Shown here: positions 7,867 through 17,093 of the stretch, piece after piece
Layout of the letters: each line of letters opens with the position of its first letter
How positions within the stretch are numbered: position 1 is the stretch's first letter
Assembly: GCA_002709295.1 (NCBI GenBank)
Contig: PAQL01000033.1
Coordinates: 1-47,583, forward strand
Reading direction: 5' to 3'
Source of the DNA: Phycisphaerae bacterium
GTDB lineage: Bacteria; Planctomycetota; Phycisphaerae; Phycisphaerales; SM1A02
Length of the DNA stretch: 47,583 bases
Position numbers and translations under genes: made by a program
The notes under the pieces: model-generated
Databases searched by the model: none
Told to the model about the DNA's origin: nothing
Seen by the model: only the letters and a program-made list of their open reading frames with translations

Positions 7867-8294
7867 GCCCCGGCGACAGGCCCTCGGTAGGCAGCCCAGG
7901 CGACATCGCTCTCGTGCAGCTTGACCTCGATGAAGGCCAGTCCACCCGCGTGAGGGCCGAGCTCGCCCGCCTGAACCGCCTCGACCAGCCGCCCGTGCAG
8001 CCAGCCTGCCAGGTACTCGGTGGTGGTGTTCTCGCCCGCGAAGCACTCGAGCTCATCAAGGTTCTGGTATCGGAGGGGCTCCAGCACGGCCGCCAGGGCT
8101 TCGTGGGCGAGCCCGATGTCCACCACCAGACCGTCAGGGTCGAGGGCGGTGCGCCCGAAGGTGGCCGCCACCACATAGGTGGCCCCATGAAGCCTCTGCG
8201 CAGGGCCAAAGACCTCACCTCGGAAGCTGTGGGCAATCATGACGCGGTCGGTGACAGATACCGTGTACCCTGAAGACATAGCTGCTCTCTCCAT
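7863..8294 (-). CDS. 6-pyruvoyl-tetrahydropterin synthase / QueD-like protein (HGATY subfamily)
   Basis: 143 residues, close to the usual length. Classical members convert dihydroneopterin triphosphate in pterin or queuosine synthesis and bind zinc with three His. Here H22 (MIAHSF) and H36 (RLHGATY) are present, but Ala38 replaces the third His of the canonical HGHxY motif. NTTTEY and KLHESDVAWAAY match the later conserved blocks. I recall an actinobacterial subfamily with the same HGATY and ENTTTEY signature, so this is probably a known divergent branch rather than a broken enzyme. Two ATGs, at 8294 and 8279, are possible; the first is used. It is translationally coupled to the membrane enzyme downstream through a GTGA overlap. 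Confidence 0.8.
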   Translation of the reverse strand: MERAAMSSGYTVSVTDRVMIAHSFRGEVFGPAQRLHGATYVVAATFGRTALDPDGLVVDIGLAHEALAAVLEPLRYQNLDELECFAGENTTTEYLAGWLHGRLVEAVQAGELGPHAGGLAFIEVKLHESDVAWAAYRGPVAGA

Positions 8295-8386
8295 TTCGGC
8301 GCTCCCAGGTAGCCGCTCGACAGGGCGCTGTCGCCCTCCTCATCCCGGATGCTTCATTGTCCCCCAACGACAGAAATTCTGGCCGC

Positions 8387-8704
8387 ATGCGCATGGCTCC
8401 GGGAACCGGACGAGGACAGGTTCGGGTTCATCCACGGGCACCAGAGCCACCCCCCCAGACACTCAGCGACGCCCTGCAGGATGCGGTCGAGTCGGTGGTG
8501 GTGGGCGAGCTGATGCGACCGTCCCTCGTGGGAACGGCAAAGACCGCGGCACGACAGGTGCTGCTCCGGTACGGCATCGCCGATGCGCAGGTGCAAGCCA
8601 GCCTCGACCGCAGGCGCGGGGGCATCGCCCTCACCGTCGTGCTGCCAAAGAGCCCGACCCGTGTGCGCGAGGTGGTCCTGCGGGTGGGGGTTGGCGCGGG
8701 CTGA
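8387..8704 (+). CDS. Hypothetical protein
   Basis: About 105 residues. I do not recognise the family. The N-terminal 30 residues are basic and Pro-rich. The remainder is a compact alpha/beta-looking domain (LSDALQDAVESVVVGEL, then GGIALTVVLPK). Third codon positions are strongly G/C, which supports the plus strand over the antisense frame. The start is uncertain: ATG at 8387 and 8393 and an upstream TTG at 8357 are in frame, none with a good ribosome site. It diverges from the pterin-synthase-like gene. Confidence 0.5.
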   Translation: MRMAPGTGRGQVRVHPRAPEPPPQTLSDALQDAVESVVVGELMRPSLVGTAKTAARQVLLRYGIADAQVQASLDRRRGGIALTVVLPKSPTRVREVVLRVGVGAG

Positions 8705-8726
8705 GCGGTGCAGCGAAGCGACGTTA

Positions 8727-8756
8727 TTGTTCAGCATATCGAAACAAAACTCTATT
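8727..8756 (+). promoter_or_regulatory. Candidate promoter in AT-rich leader
   Basis: The 8715-8800 stretch is conspicuously AT-rich for this DNA. TTGTTC (8727-8732) and TCTATT (8751-8756), 18 bp apart, resemble -35 and -10 boxes. A strong AAGGAGG ribosome site follows at 8811-8817, just before the ATG at 8822. Confidence 0.35.
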
Positions 8757-8821
8757 TATCTGACTGCTGGACATACCAAAGTTTCCATGAAAACTGACTG
8801 GGGCCACCCCAAGGAGGTCCA

Positions 8822-10187
<1,366 letters not shown>

Positions 10188-10207
<20 letters not shown>

Positions 10208-10352
10208 CCTGAGCGTGCCCACTCGCTCTCGCCGCGAGGTCGTCCGATGCGCCGCCTCCGTCGCCCATGCCGGTGTCCCCGCCGGACTTCGAGCGACATG
10301 CAGCGCAGGCGACCACGGACAGGCTGAGGGCGTAGAAGGTGTGTCGGAGCAT
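10188..10352 (-). CDS. Possible small lipoprotein
   Basis: 54 residues. The N-terminus MLRHTFYALSLSVVACAAC is a credible lipoprotein signal peptide with lipobox CAAC (Cys19). It is followed by a Gly/Asp/Ala-rich tail of about 35 residues with no motif. AGGA lies ten bases upstream of the ATG. It overlaps the last 20 bp of the convergent FG-GAP gene. The signal-peptide pattern is the main evidence and could be a coincidence. Confidence 0.4.
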
Positions 10353-10503
10353 GCGTGATCCTGGCCATCTTCGCGTCGATGTGGCCGTGCACCCTGACCT
10401 GCAGCCGGCCGCTGCGGCGCATTGCCGGGGCGCCACCTCCCGGGCCACACTGGGGCGCATGGCAGCTCAGATGCATGACGCTCGGAGCCCGCCCGGAGGT
10501 GAG

Positions 10504-11901
10504 ATGCGAATGCTGGCGTGCTTGGTGGGCCTCGCGGGCTGTGCCCAGCCAGACAAGGTGGCGGACGGCCCGCCGGTGGAGGAAGCCGACACCGACACAG
10601 ATGCCGACACAGATGCCGACACAGACACAGACACAGACACAGACACAGACACAGACACAGACACAGATGCCGACACCGACACCGACCCTGCCTTCGCCCT
10701 GACCTTCACCGAAGACCTGGCCCGCGCCGACGGCAACCCGCTCACCGGCTTCTTCTCCTCCCACCAGTGGTCAGCGCCGGTCACCGACATGCCGACGAGC
10801 ATGGAGTACGTGGTGGTGCCCCTCGCCGACCTGATGAGTGGTCCGGACAGCTTCACCTTCGACACCGGACTCGAGCCCCTCCTTGTGGCCGCTGAAGCCC
10901 GCGGCAACCAGGTCGTCCTGCGTCCTTACGTCGACTACCCGACCTACCCCTCCGGGCTGCCCACCTTCCTCGAGGGTGCGGTGGAGATGAGCGCCTACAC
11001 CGAGCACGGCGGTGGGCTCTCCCCCGACTACAGCCACCCCGACCTGCAAGCGGCCATGCTGGCCTTCATCGACGCCTTCGGCGCCCGGTACGACGGCGAC
11101 CCCCGGCTGGGGGTGGTGCAGCTGGGCCTGCTGGGATTCTGGGGGGAGTGGCACACCTGGCCCAACACCGAGTGGTTCCCGGAGCTGGCCTTCCAGAATG
11201 AGGTCCTCCACCGCTACCACGCGGCCTTCGAGACCACCCTGCTGCAGGTGCGCATCCCCGCCGGCGACAGCCCCTCCCTTCGCATGGGCTTTCACGACGA
11301 CTCCTTCGCCTACTCCACCGTGGGCGACACGGCCTGGTTCTTCGTCCCTCAGCTCGAGGCCGCTGGCGCCGAGAGCCGCTGGATGGCGGCGCCGATCGGC
11401 GGCGAGCTGCGCCCGGAGCTGCAGACCTTGGTCTTCGATGAGGACTACGAAGAAGGCGAGTTCCAACAGCTGTTCGACGACTGCGTGGCCGCCACCCACG
11501 CCTCCTTTCTGCTGAACTTCCAGGCCTTCTCGGGTGCCTACGACGCCGCGGAACAAGAGCGGGCCAAGGAGGCCGCCCGGTCGATGGGCTACGCCTACCA
11601 CCTCGCCGGGGCGGTGCTCGAAGAGGGGGTCTTGACCCTCGAAATCGACAACCTGGGCAACGCGCCCTTCTACCACGCGGTCGATGTGGTGGTCACCGAT
11701 GACCTGGGTGCCACAGAGCGCCTGGCGCTGTCGCCGGTGATGCCGGGGGAGCCGCAGTCCGTGGTGCTCGAGGTCTCGGCACTGGCAGCCCCCGACGGCG
11801 ACAGGCCCTGGACAGTGTCGCTGTCATCGGAGGCGCTGCTGCCGTCCGCAGGGGTGCACTGGGCCACCACTCCCGCGGACGGTCCCCTGCTCCCGCACTG
11901 A
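10504..11901 (+). CDS. DUF4832-like (glycosidase-fold) lipoprotein with Asp-Thr linker
   Basis: 465 residues. The signal peptide ends in LAGC (Cys13), followed by an (Asp-Thr)n linker of about 35 residues. The main domain contains VVLRPYVDYPTYPSG and, near residue 211, LLGFWGEWHTWP. The GxWGEWH phrase is characteristic of the DUF4832/DUF4874 group of TIM-barrel proteins related to glycoside hydrolases; Glu in that motif is the likely catalytic residue by analogy. A C-terminal beta domain of about 100 residues (LTLEIDNLGNAPFY) resembles an accessory Ig-like domain. GGAGG at 10495-10499 supports ATG 10504, or ATG 10510. A role in extracellular polysaccharide breakdown is inferred. Confidence 0.8.
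   Translation: MRMLACLVGLAGCAQPDKVADGPPVEEADTDTDADTDADTDTDTDTDTDTDTDTDADTDTDPAFALTFTEDLARADGNPLTGFFSSHQWSAPVTDMPTSMEYVVVPLADLMSGPDSFTFDTGLEPLLVAAEARGNQVVLRPYVDYPTYPSGLPTFLEGAVEMSAYTEHGGGLSPDYSHPDLQAAMLAFIDAFGARYDGDPRLGVVQLGLLGFWGEWHTWPNTEWFPELAFQNEVLHRYHAAFETTLLQVRIPAGDSPSLRMGFHDDSFAYSTVGDTAWFFVPQLEAAGAESRWMAAPIGGELRPELQTLVFDEDYEEGEFQQLFDDCVAATHASFLLNFQAFSGAYDAAEQERAKEAARSMGYAYHLAGAVLEEGVLTLEIDNLGNAPFYHAVDVVVTDDLGATERLALSPVMPGEPQSVVLEVSALAAPDGDRPWTVSLSSEALLPSAGVHWATTPADGPLLPH
10621..10666 (+). repeat. Hexanucleotide repeat encoding (DT)n
   Basis: Seven perfect ACAGAC units plus four bases encode the centre of the Asp-Thr linker. Interrupted copies with GATGCC codons flank it on both sides. 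It is frame-neutral like the repeat at 9011-9112, but built from a different hexamer. Confidence 0.93.
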
Positions 11902-12067
11902 CATCCGGCATGCCCCATCCGTCCAACCAAAGAACAAGGTGGGCGGGATGAAAAAGGGGGGGGCAACCGGCGACGCCTTCGCCGTCGAACGACACTCGCC
12001 GGTGGCATGCAAGTGCCAGTGTTCTGGCCGGCACGCGCCGTGCTGAGAGGCCTCTGCGGAGGTCGGA

Positions 12068-13939
12068 ATGCAGACACAGCAAAGCCAGAACCAGGGCAGC
12101 GACAAATCGGTCGAGACCACATCCACCGAACACTCTTCTCAGGGACAGGCCCCCGCCGCCGAAGAGGTCCAGCCCTCCGGCAACCAGGCCGCCACCGAGC
12201 AGGCCGGCCTGGAGGGCGGCGGGAGCGACGACTACTCCCTGGCGGGACCCTTCGCGGGCCTGCTGTTGGACGTGATGCCCCTCGCCACAGCCCTGTCGAT
12301 GGCCGCCGACTACATCGACAATTCAGCGGTGTTGGAGTGGCTCCGGGCTGTGTCCGACGAAGCCCTGTTGGCGGCCGCTCAAGAGGATGGAGAGCTGGTT
12401 GGCTTTCTGCTCGACGCCATCCTGCCTGTGGGCACTGGGGTGGAGATCACCGGGGAGATGGGGCTCAATGTCCTCGCAGGGGGCGAGCTCGCGACATCGG
12501 CCCAGCTGATGCGCACCGACGTCAACCAGCTGCACATGGAGACCCATCCAAGCGTCAAGGTGGGGTTGTCCGGAGGGGGCGCGGGACTGAAGGTCGTCGA
12601 CGCCTTTGGCAACGGCGTCGAGGCCGGCGCCGGTGGAGAGCTCTTCGTCAAGCTGCAGACCGACGGAGAGCTCAACATGGAGCCGACCGCACCGGCCCTG
12701 CTCGAGGTCATGGGCGTCGCGGTCGTCGACGCCGTCATCGGACATGCGCGCGGGGCCCTGACGTGCGCCATGCCCGAGGTCTTCGAGCCGCTGGCGCAAG
12801 CCAACCGACCGGAGTGGCAGGTCACCTACAATCAAGGCGGCAAGGCGGAAGCCAAGGCGCAGGTGGCCTCCATGGATGAGCTTCCGAGCCCCATCATCGG
12901 GCCCGCCAAAGCGCTGGTCGAGCTGGCAGGCGTGACCATGGACGCGTCCGCCCTGGCCGAGGCCTCCGCCCTGTCACAGGACACGCTGAAGCTGATGGGG
13001 GATGGCCAGGCGATGTTCACCAAAGAGGCCAGCTTGCGTGCTCTGGCCGAGACCTCGGGCAGCCTCTCCATGCTGGTGGGCGACGGGGAAGTGGCCGCTC
13101 TGGAAGCGATGGCAGACCTGAGCGCAGAGGTCGGCGGCAAGCTGGAGATCCTCTTCGACGCCACCCAGGTCTCCCAGGGTCTCGCCGAGGTCTTCTCCAC
13201 CGCGGTCGAGCTGACCTGGGGAGGCGGCATGAACGCAGACGCCACCACCGAGGGAGAGTCCCTCGAGTCGGAGACCTCCTCCACCACCATGCGCTACGAG
13301 TCCATTCTTGCAGCCAAAGATGGCTTGTTCGGCCAGGTCAACGACGTCGACAAAAACGGCTGTGAGGCCATTCCCGGAACCGAAGCGGCCAAGCCACTCA
13401 GCGAGCTGCTCGCCGAGTCCGGTGGCGGCCCCTCCTTCACCGAGACCCAGACGGTCACCCTCGACACCGACCGCTTCTCCGCAGAGATCGGCCGCTGGGC
13501 AGATCTTCTCGGTGTCGACCAGCTCAACGAGCAGAACTCCAACATCATCTCCACCGACTCCGAGCTGAAGCTGTCTGGCGAGCTCGCGGTCACCCCCGAT
13601 GACTACGCTCGGGCGGCGAGCACCGGCATCAAGGTCCAAGGCGATGCGGGCAAGTTCGTGGCCTGGAGAGACCTCGCGACCGCCATCAACGCCGCCCGCG
13701 GGGCAGGCACCACGCCCAGCTGGCTGGCACCCATTTCCGCCGAGCTCGAAGCGGAGTTCGGTGGCGATGCCGCCATGACCAACGCGCGGCTCAAGGGCTT
13801 CCTGGGCGTGGGGGCGGGTGGCGAGATCGCTGGCGAGGCCCTGGAGGAGGTGAGCGGCCAGGGCGCGGTGACCGCCCGCTACCTCGTCGACAAGGCCGCC
13901 ACGGAAGACGACATCCAGCGCCTGCTCGACGCCGTGTAG
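12068..13939 (+). CDS. Large unrecognised protein, no signal peptide
   Basis: 623 residues; I do not recognise it. The first 55 residues are polar and disordered-looking (Gln, Ser, Glu, Thr, no hydrophobic signal). A hydrophobic helical stretch follows (residues 58-80, LAGPFAGLLLDVMPLATALSM), then Gly-rich amphipathic beta-like segments (GEMGLNVLAGGELATS, GGGAGLKVVDAFGNG). The C-terminal half is mixed. A few Cys are present, but no enzyme motif. The start is supported by GGAGG at 12058-12062. The long disordered leader without signal peptide resembles cargo of injection systems such as the eCIS_core protein nearby, but that link is an inference. It is convergent with the copper monooxygenase gene. 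Confidence 0.8.
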   Translation: MQTQQSQNQGSDKSVETTSTEHSSQGQAPAAEEVQPSGNQAATEQAGLEGGGSDDYSLAGPFAGLLLDVMPLATALSMAADYIDNSAVLEWLRAVSDEALLAAAQEDGELVGFLLDAILPVGTGVEITGEMGLNVLAGGELATSAQLMRTDVNQLHMETHPSVKVGLSGGGAGLKVVDAFGNGVEAGAGGELFVKLQTDGELNMEPTAPALLEVMGVAVVDAVIGHARGALTCAMPEVFEPLAQANRPEWQVTYNQGGKAEAKAQVASMDELPSPIIGPAKALVELAGVTMDASALAEASALSQDTLKLMGDGQAMFTKEASLRALAETSGSLSMLVGDGEVAALEAMADLSAEVGGKLEILFDATQVSQGLAEVFSTAVELTWGGGMNADATTEGESLESETSSTTMRYESILAAKDGLFGQVNDVDKNGCEAIPGTEAAKPLSELLAESGGGPSFTETQTVTLDTDRFSAEIGRWADLLGVDQLNEQNSNIISTDSELKLSGELAVTPDDYARAASTGIKVQGDAGKFVAWRDLATAINAARGAGTTPSWLAPISAELEAEFGGDAAMTNARLKGFLGVGAGGEIAGEALEEVSGQGAVTARYLVDKAATEDDIQRLLDAV

Positions 13940-13952
13940 GCGCGCACGCGAG

Positions 13953-13984
13953 GGGTCGGCCGGGCTCCCTGCCCCTACCGACCC
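13953..13984. terminator. Possible bidirectional hairpin between convergent genes
   Basis: GGGTCGG (13953-13959) can pair with CCGACCC (13978-13984) across an 18-base loop between the two gene ends. There is no T-run, so the support is structural only. Confidence 0.3.
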
Positions 13985-15255
13985 ACCGTCACGAAGAAGT
14001 AGCACATCTCCTCATCGGTTCGTTCTCCGTAGCGAACCGGGGTGTCACCCCCGGAGTTGTCCCAAGTGCACGAAAACGACAGCTCGTCTCCGCGTGCAAA
14101 GGAGATGGGCGACGGGAACTGGTAGGTCAGCTGGTTGTTGAAGTCGTAGCTTCCTTGCACAAGGCAGGTCTGGGAACCATCTGAGTGGCGAATGCGCATG
14201 TCATAGGTCACGCCAAGCTCGTGCATGTGCGGAAAGATGCTGACCAGTCGCAGGTCCTGGTCCGGGTTGGGAACCGTGCCACCATCGGTGTGGTCCGCCG
14301 CACCCGCCGGGATCTCGAAGGAGGTGTTGCCGACGGTGGTCACGATGGCCGGGGATGCGTCGTCCGACAGCTCGAAAGCGTAGGAAGACTGGTCATAGAC
14401 CGTGCCGCCCTCGATGCCATTGGCGAAGTAATGCACCTGCATCACCAGGCTGCGGCCTGCGGCGATCTTCAGGCCCATGCCGTCGGGAATGCGCAACGGC
14501 AGCATGCCCGGCGCCCAGGCGGCGATCACGCCGTCTTGTCCGAAGGTGCCCATCGCCTCGATGCAGTCAAAGCCCTGCGGATCGCGCTCTTCGGCCGTGA
14601 GCTCGGCAGTGGGCACGGAAAACAGCACGATGTGGTGAACCAGAGAGGCGGCATCCACGATGGGGGCGAGGGCCGTGATGGAGCGACCGGATGCCGCACC
14701 GGGATCCAAGGCAAAGCAGCGGTACTCATTGCCCGGGTTGGCGGGGTCCGCGAAGGTGGGTGCGTAGGGCTCGGGCATGGTGAGCACGAGGTCCGGATCC
14801 GACAGCTCCGTCTCCACAACAACCGGCGGGGCCGCATCCGACGGGTCGCCAAGTGCCTGCCCCTCGTCGATCCAGTCCGCAATGATGTCTCGCGAAGCTG
14901 CAGGCAGACGCAGGTGCTCGGAACCCACGTAGTCCTGGCAGTCCGGGTCCGAGACCGGCGGCGGCATCCGACCGGAGTCGATGGCACCCAGAATGGCCGG
15001 CGCCAGTGCGCTCACCACCGACGGGTCGGTGAAGTCCCCCGCACCGAGCCCACCCGGCTGATGGCAGCGCACGCAGTTCTGCTGGAGAACAGGCTGCACG
15101 TCTGCGTAGTAGGTCACCGACGCGGGCTCGCCGCTGTCGGGCCCGCCACCATCGGGGGACTCGACAGAGTCCGCTTCGGTCGACGATTTGCCGCCGCAGG
15201 CTGAAGACAAGAGGGCGATGATGAAGATCAGTCCGATGTGGCGCCGACGGAGCAT
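13975..15255 (-). CDS. Heme-c / copper type II monooxygenase lipoprotein
   Basis: 426 residues. The signal peptide ends in SSAC (Cys20). A short cytochrome-c-like segment carries the heme site C61-V-R-C64-H65 and ends with a planctomycete/myxobacterial-style region (SGRMPPP). The C-terminal 230 residues are a copper type II ascorbate-dependent monooxygenase fold of the PHM/DBM type. The expected ligands are all visible: H207-H208 and H275 (QVHYF) for one copper, and H343, H345 (PHMH) and M417 (EEMCYF) for the other. The enzyme would hydroxylate an unknown substrate in the periplasm, with the heme as possible electron donor (inference). GGAGG at 15260-15264 fixes the ATG at 15255 and rules out the longer open frame. 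Confidence 0.88.
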   Translation of the reverse strand: MLRRRHIGLIFIIALLSSACGGKSSTEADSVESPDGGGPDSGEPASVTYYADVQPVLQQNCVRCHQPGGLGAGDFTDPSVVSALAPAILGAIDSGRMPPPVSDPDCQDYVGSEHLRLPAASRDIIADWIDEGQALGDPSDAAPPVVVETELSDPDLVLTMPEPYAPTFADPANPGNEYRCFALDPGAASGRSITALAPIVDAASLVHHIVLFSVPTAELTAEERDPQGFDCIEAMGTFGQDGVIAAWAPGMLPLRIPDGMGLKIAAGRSLVMQVHYFANGIEGGTVYDQSSYAFELSDDASPAIVTTVGNTSFEIPAGAADHTDGGTVPNPDQDLRLVSIFPHMHELGVTYDMRIRHSDGSQTCLVQGSYDFNNQLTYQFPSPISFARGDELSFSCTWDNSGGDTPVRYGERTDEEMCYFFVTVGR

Positions 15256-15422
15256 GAAGCCTCCGAGTGGAGAAGGCTTCTTGGACACACGACGACGAAC
15301 CCCCTGAAAACCGCCGTCCGACATTCCTGGGATCGAGCCCGTGATGCGTCCGTTGGGCACGACACAATTCTTCGACCCGACTGCTCCGTCGCGTCCCGGA
15401 ACAAGGCTGCCCCCTGCAGTCC

Positions 15423-15815
15423 TCAGGTCGGCATGACCGCTTGGACCGCAGCGATGAAGCTGTCTGGGGCATCCAGGGAGACCGAGACCGTGTTGCACTT
15501 GATCCCGAGGAAAGACACCCCGGTGTTGCGCAGCTTGAGCTGCACGACGCCATCGGTGCTCCCAACGAGGCCCAGTGTGCGCTGCAGGCTCAGTCGGATT
15601 CCGATGCCGCGGTAGATCGGCCACGAGACCGCTTCCACCGAGACGATGTCAGCGATGGGGATGGTGGTGCTGAAGGCGCCGAATTGAATGTCGAGCATGG
15701 ACTCGCTCACCTGCACCCGGCTGTTGGACTCGACCGCACCGATGAGCAGCAAGGGAGCCTTCCAGAGCACATCCCGGCGAATGTGAAAGCTCTGAACGGC
15801 GGACTCGGCAGACAT
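15423..15815 (-). CDS. Conserved hypothetical, PH-domain-like beta protein
   Basis: 130 residues, no signal peptide or membrane segment. It consists of alternating beta strands with a C-terminal helix (SFIAAVQAVM), a layout like bacterial PH-type domains. The phrases ADIVSVEAVSWPIYRGIGIR and VQLKLRNTGVSFLGIK support a compact beta barrel. The start ATG has AGGAG seven bases upstream. Function unknown; the fold is an inference. Confidence 0.7.
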   Translation of the reverse strand: MSAESAVQSFHIRRDVLWKAPLLLIGAVESNSRVQVSESMLDIQFGAFSTTIPIADIVSVEAVSWPIYRGIGIRLSLQRTLGLVGSTDGVVQLKLRNTGVSFLGIKCNTVSVSLDAPDSFIAAVQAVMPT

Positions 15816-15980
15816 GTGGGCTCCTGACTGGTGTGGACCCGCACCCGCGTAACTCTACGGCGGTTCTAAGTTCGCGACCGACATCCACAAATGGCCGCGC
15901 AGCTTTGCTGCCGAGCCCATGCTGGAGGCCAACCTTCGCTTCCTGCTGGACGCGGAGCGGAATGCCGGTAGCTCTACGGC

Positions 15981-16511
15981 ATGCGATGCCCATGTCTCTT
16001 CATCTTGTCGATGCTGGTGGGCTGCGGGGTCGGGACCGCAGCACCGGCGCCCGCGTCCGAGTCCACCTGCAGCTCCGACGAGCAGCCCGATGCTTGCCTG
16101 GGGATCGGGCCCTCCACTGCGGACGTCAGCACCGGCACAGTCCTCCAATCGGTGCGCGGCACGCCGCTGGCGGTCTGCTCCGAGCAGCCCATGACCGGCT
16201 TCTTTCGCGATGGACTGTGCCGCACAGGGCCCGAAGATCGCGGCGTACACGTGGTCTGCGCCGAGGTGGACGCCGACTTCCTGGACTACACCGCACGTCA
16301 GGGCAACGCCCTGTCGACCCCGCGGCCCCGCCTCGGCTTCGCTGGGCTGCAGCCAGGTGACCGGTGGTGCCTGTGCGCGGCCCGCTGGGAAGAGGCTCGC
16401 ACAGCCGGCGTGGCGCCCAAGGTGGTCCTGCAAGCGACCCATCCAGCGGCGCTGCGCAGCACCACGCTGGCCGCCCTCGATGCCCATGCGGTGTCGGGGA
16501 AGACCCCATGA
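15981..16511 (+). CDS. DUF2237 domain protein with lipoprotein signal
   Basis: 176 residues. Residues 58-172 match the DUF2237 family closely: GTPLAVCSEQPMTGFFRDG, then a conserved Cys/His set (GVHVVCAEV), and GLQPGDRWCLCAARWEEA. Family members that I know are small cytosolic proteins of unknown function. Here a hydrophobic N-terminus ending LVGC (Cys15) and an acidic linker suggest lipid anchoring. The ribosome site before ATG 15981 is poor, so the N-terminus is less certain than the domain. The stop overlaps the next start as ATGA, so the two genes are translationally coupled. Confidence 0.83.
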   Translation: MRCPCLFILSMLVGCGVGTAAPAPASESTCSSDEQPDACLGIGPSTADVSTGTVLQSVRGTPLAVCSEQPMTGFFRDGLCRTGPEDRGVHVVCAEVDADFLDYTARQGNALSTPRPRLGFAGLQPGDRWCLCAARWEEARTAGVAPKVVLQATHPAALRSTTLAALDAHAVSGKTP

Positions 16512-17086
16512 CCCTGCTCGATGCCGACCTGCCCACCGCAGCTGCGATCTGGTCGCTGTGGCAGCGGGGCGTGGTCGACTCACGCTCGCCCATGCGCTTG
16601 CCGGTCGTCGGCACGGTGGGCGTTGACGGCCTGCCCGAGCTGCGCACGGTGGTGCTTCGCAGCGCTCAGCTGGACACCCGCCAGCTGGTGCTGCACTCGG
16701 ACATCCGCGCCGCCAAGGTGAGCGCCATCAAGCAGCGTCCGTCGCTGGCCTGGCACTTCTGGAATCCCCGCCACCGCCTTCAGCTGCGGGCATCCGGCCC
16801 CGCGAGGCTGCACCTGTCCGGTCCCATCCTGGACACCGCTTGGGCCCGCCTCTCCGACCACCAGAAGCGCACCTACGCCGCCACCGCGCCGCCAGCCTCC
16901 ACCCTCGAGGAAGCCGGCGACGGCCTCCCCCCCTTGCAGCAGGCCGAGTCCGGGCGAGCCAACTTCTGCGTGGTGGCCGGAACCATCAACCACATCGACG
17001 TGCTACAGCTGCGACGGGGCGGGCACCGTCGCTGCCTGCTGAGCTGGTCAGAAGACCGCTGGAGCGCCCAGTGGGTGGTGCCTTAG
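16508..17086 (+). CDS. Pyridoxamine 5'-phosphate oxidase-like FMN protein
   Basis: 192 residues. The FMN-binding split-barrel pattern is visible: a helical start, then LPVVGTVGVDGLPELRTVVLR, a segment ending HSDIRAAKVSAI, and WHFWNPRHRLQLRASG. This resembles the Alr4036/PNPOx-like family, which binds FMN and oxidises pyridoxamine phosphate or related substrates; the true substrate is unknown. The open frame extends upstream, but the ATG at 16508 is chosen because it overlaps the DUF2237 stop (ATGA). It converges on the TPR gene with a 7-bp gap. Confidence 0.82.
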   Translation: MTLLDADLPTAAAIWSLWQRGVVDSRSPMRLPVVGTVGVDGLPELRTVVLRSAQLDTRQLVLHSDIRAAKVSAIKQRPSLAWHFWNPRHRLQLRASGPARLHLSGPILDTAWARLSDHQKRTYAATAPPASTLEEAGDGLPPLQQAESGRANFCVVAGTINHIDVLQLRRGGHRRCLLSWSEDRWSAQWVVP

Positions 17087-17093
17087 CGGCAGC

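Noticed and set aside
7867-8046. N-terminal extension of the sulfatase-fold gene
   Set aside because: It overlaps the pterin-synthase-like gene out of frame and has no signal features; the GTGA start at 7866 is better.
8354-8737. 127-codon minus-strand frame
   Set aside because: Third positions favour the opposite strand (8387-8704), and the translated protein is His/Pro/Ser-rich without pattern.
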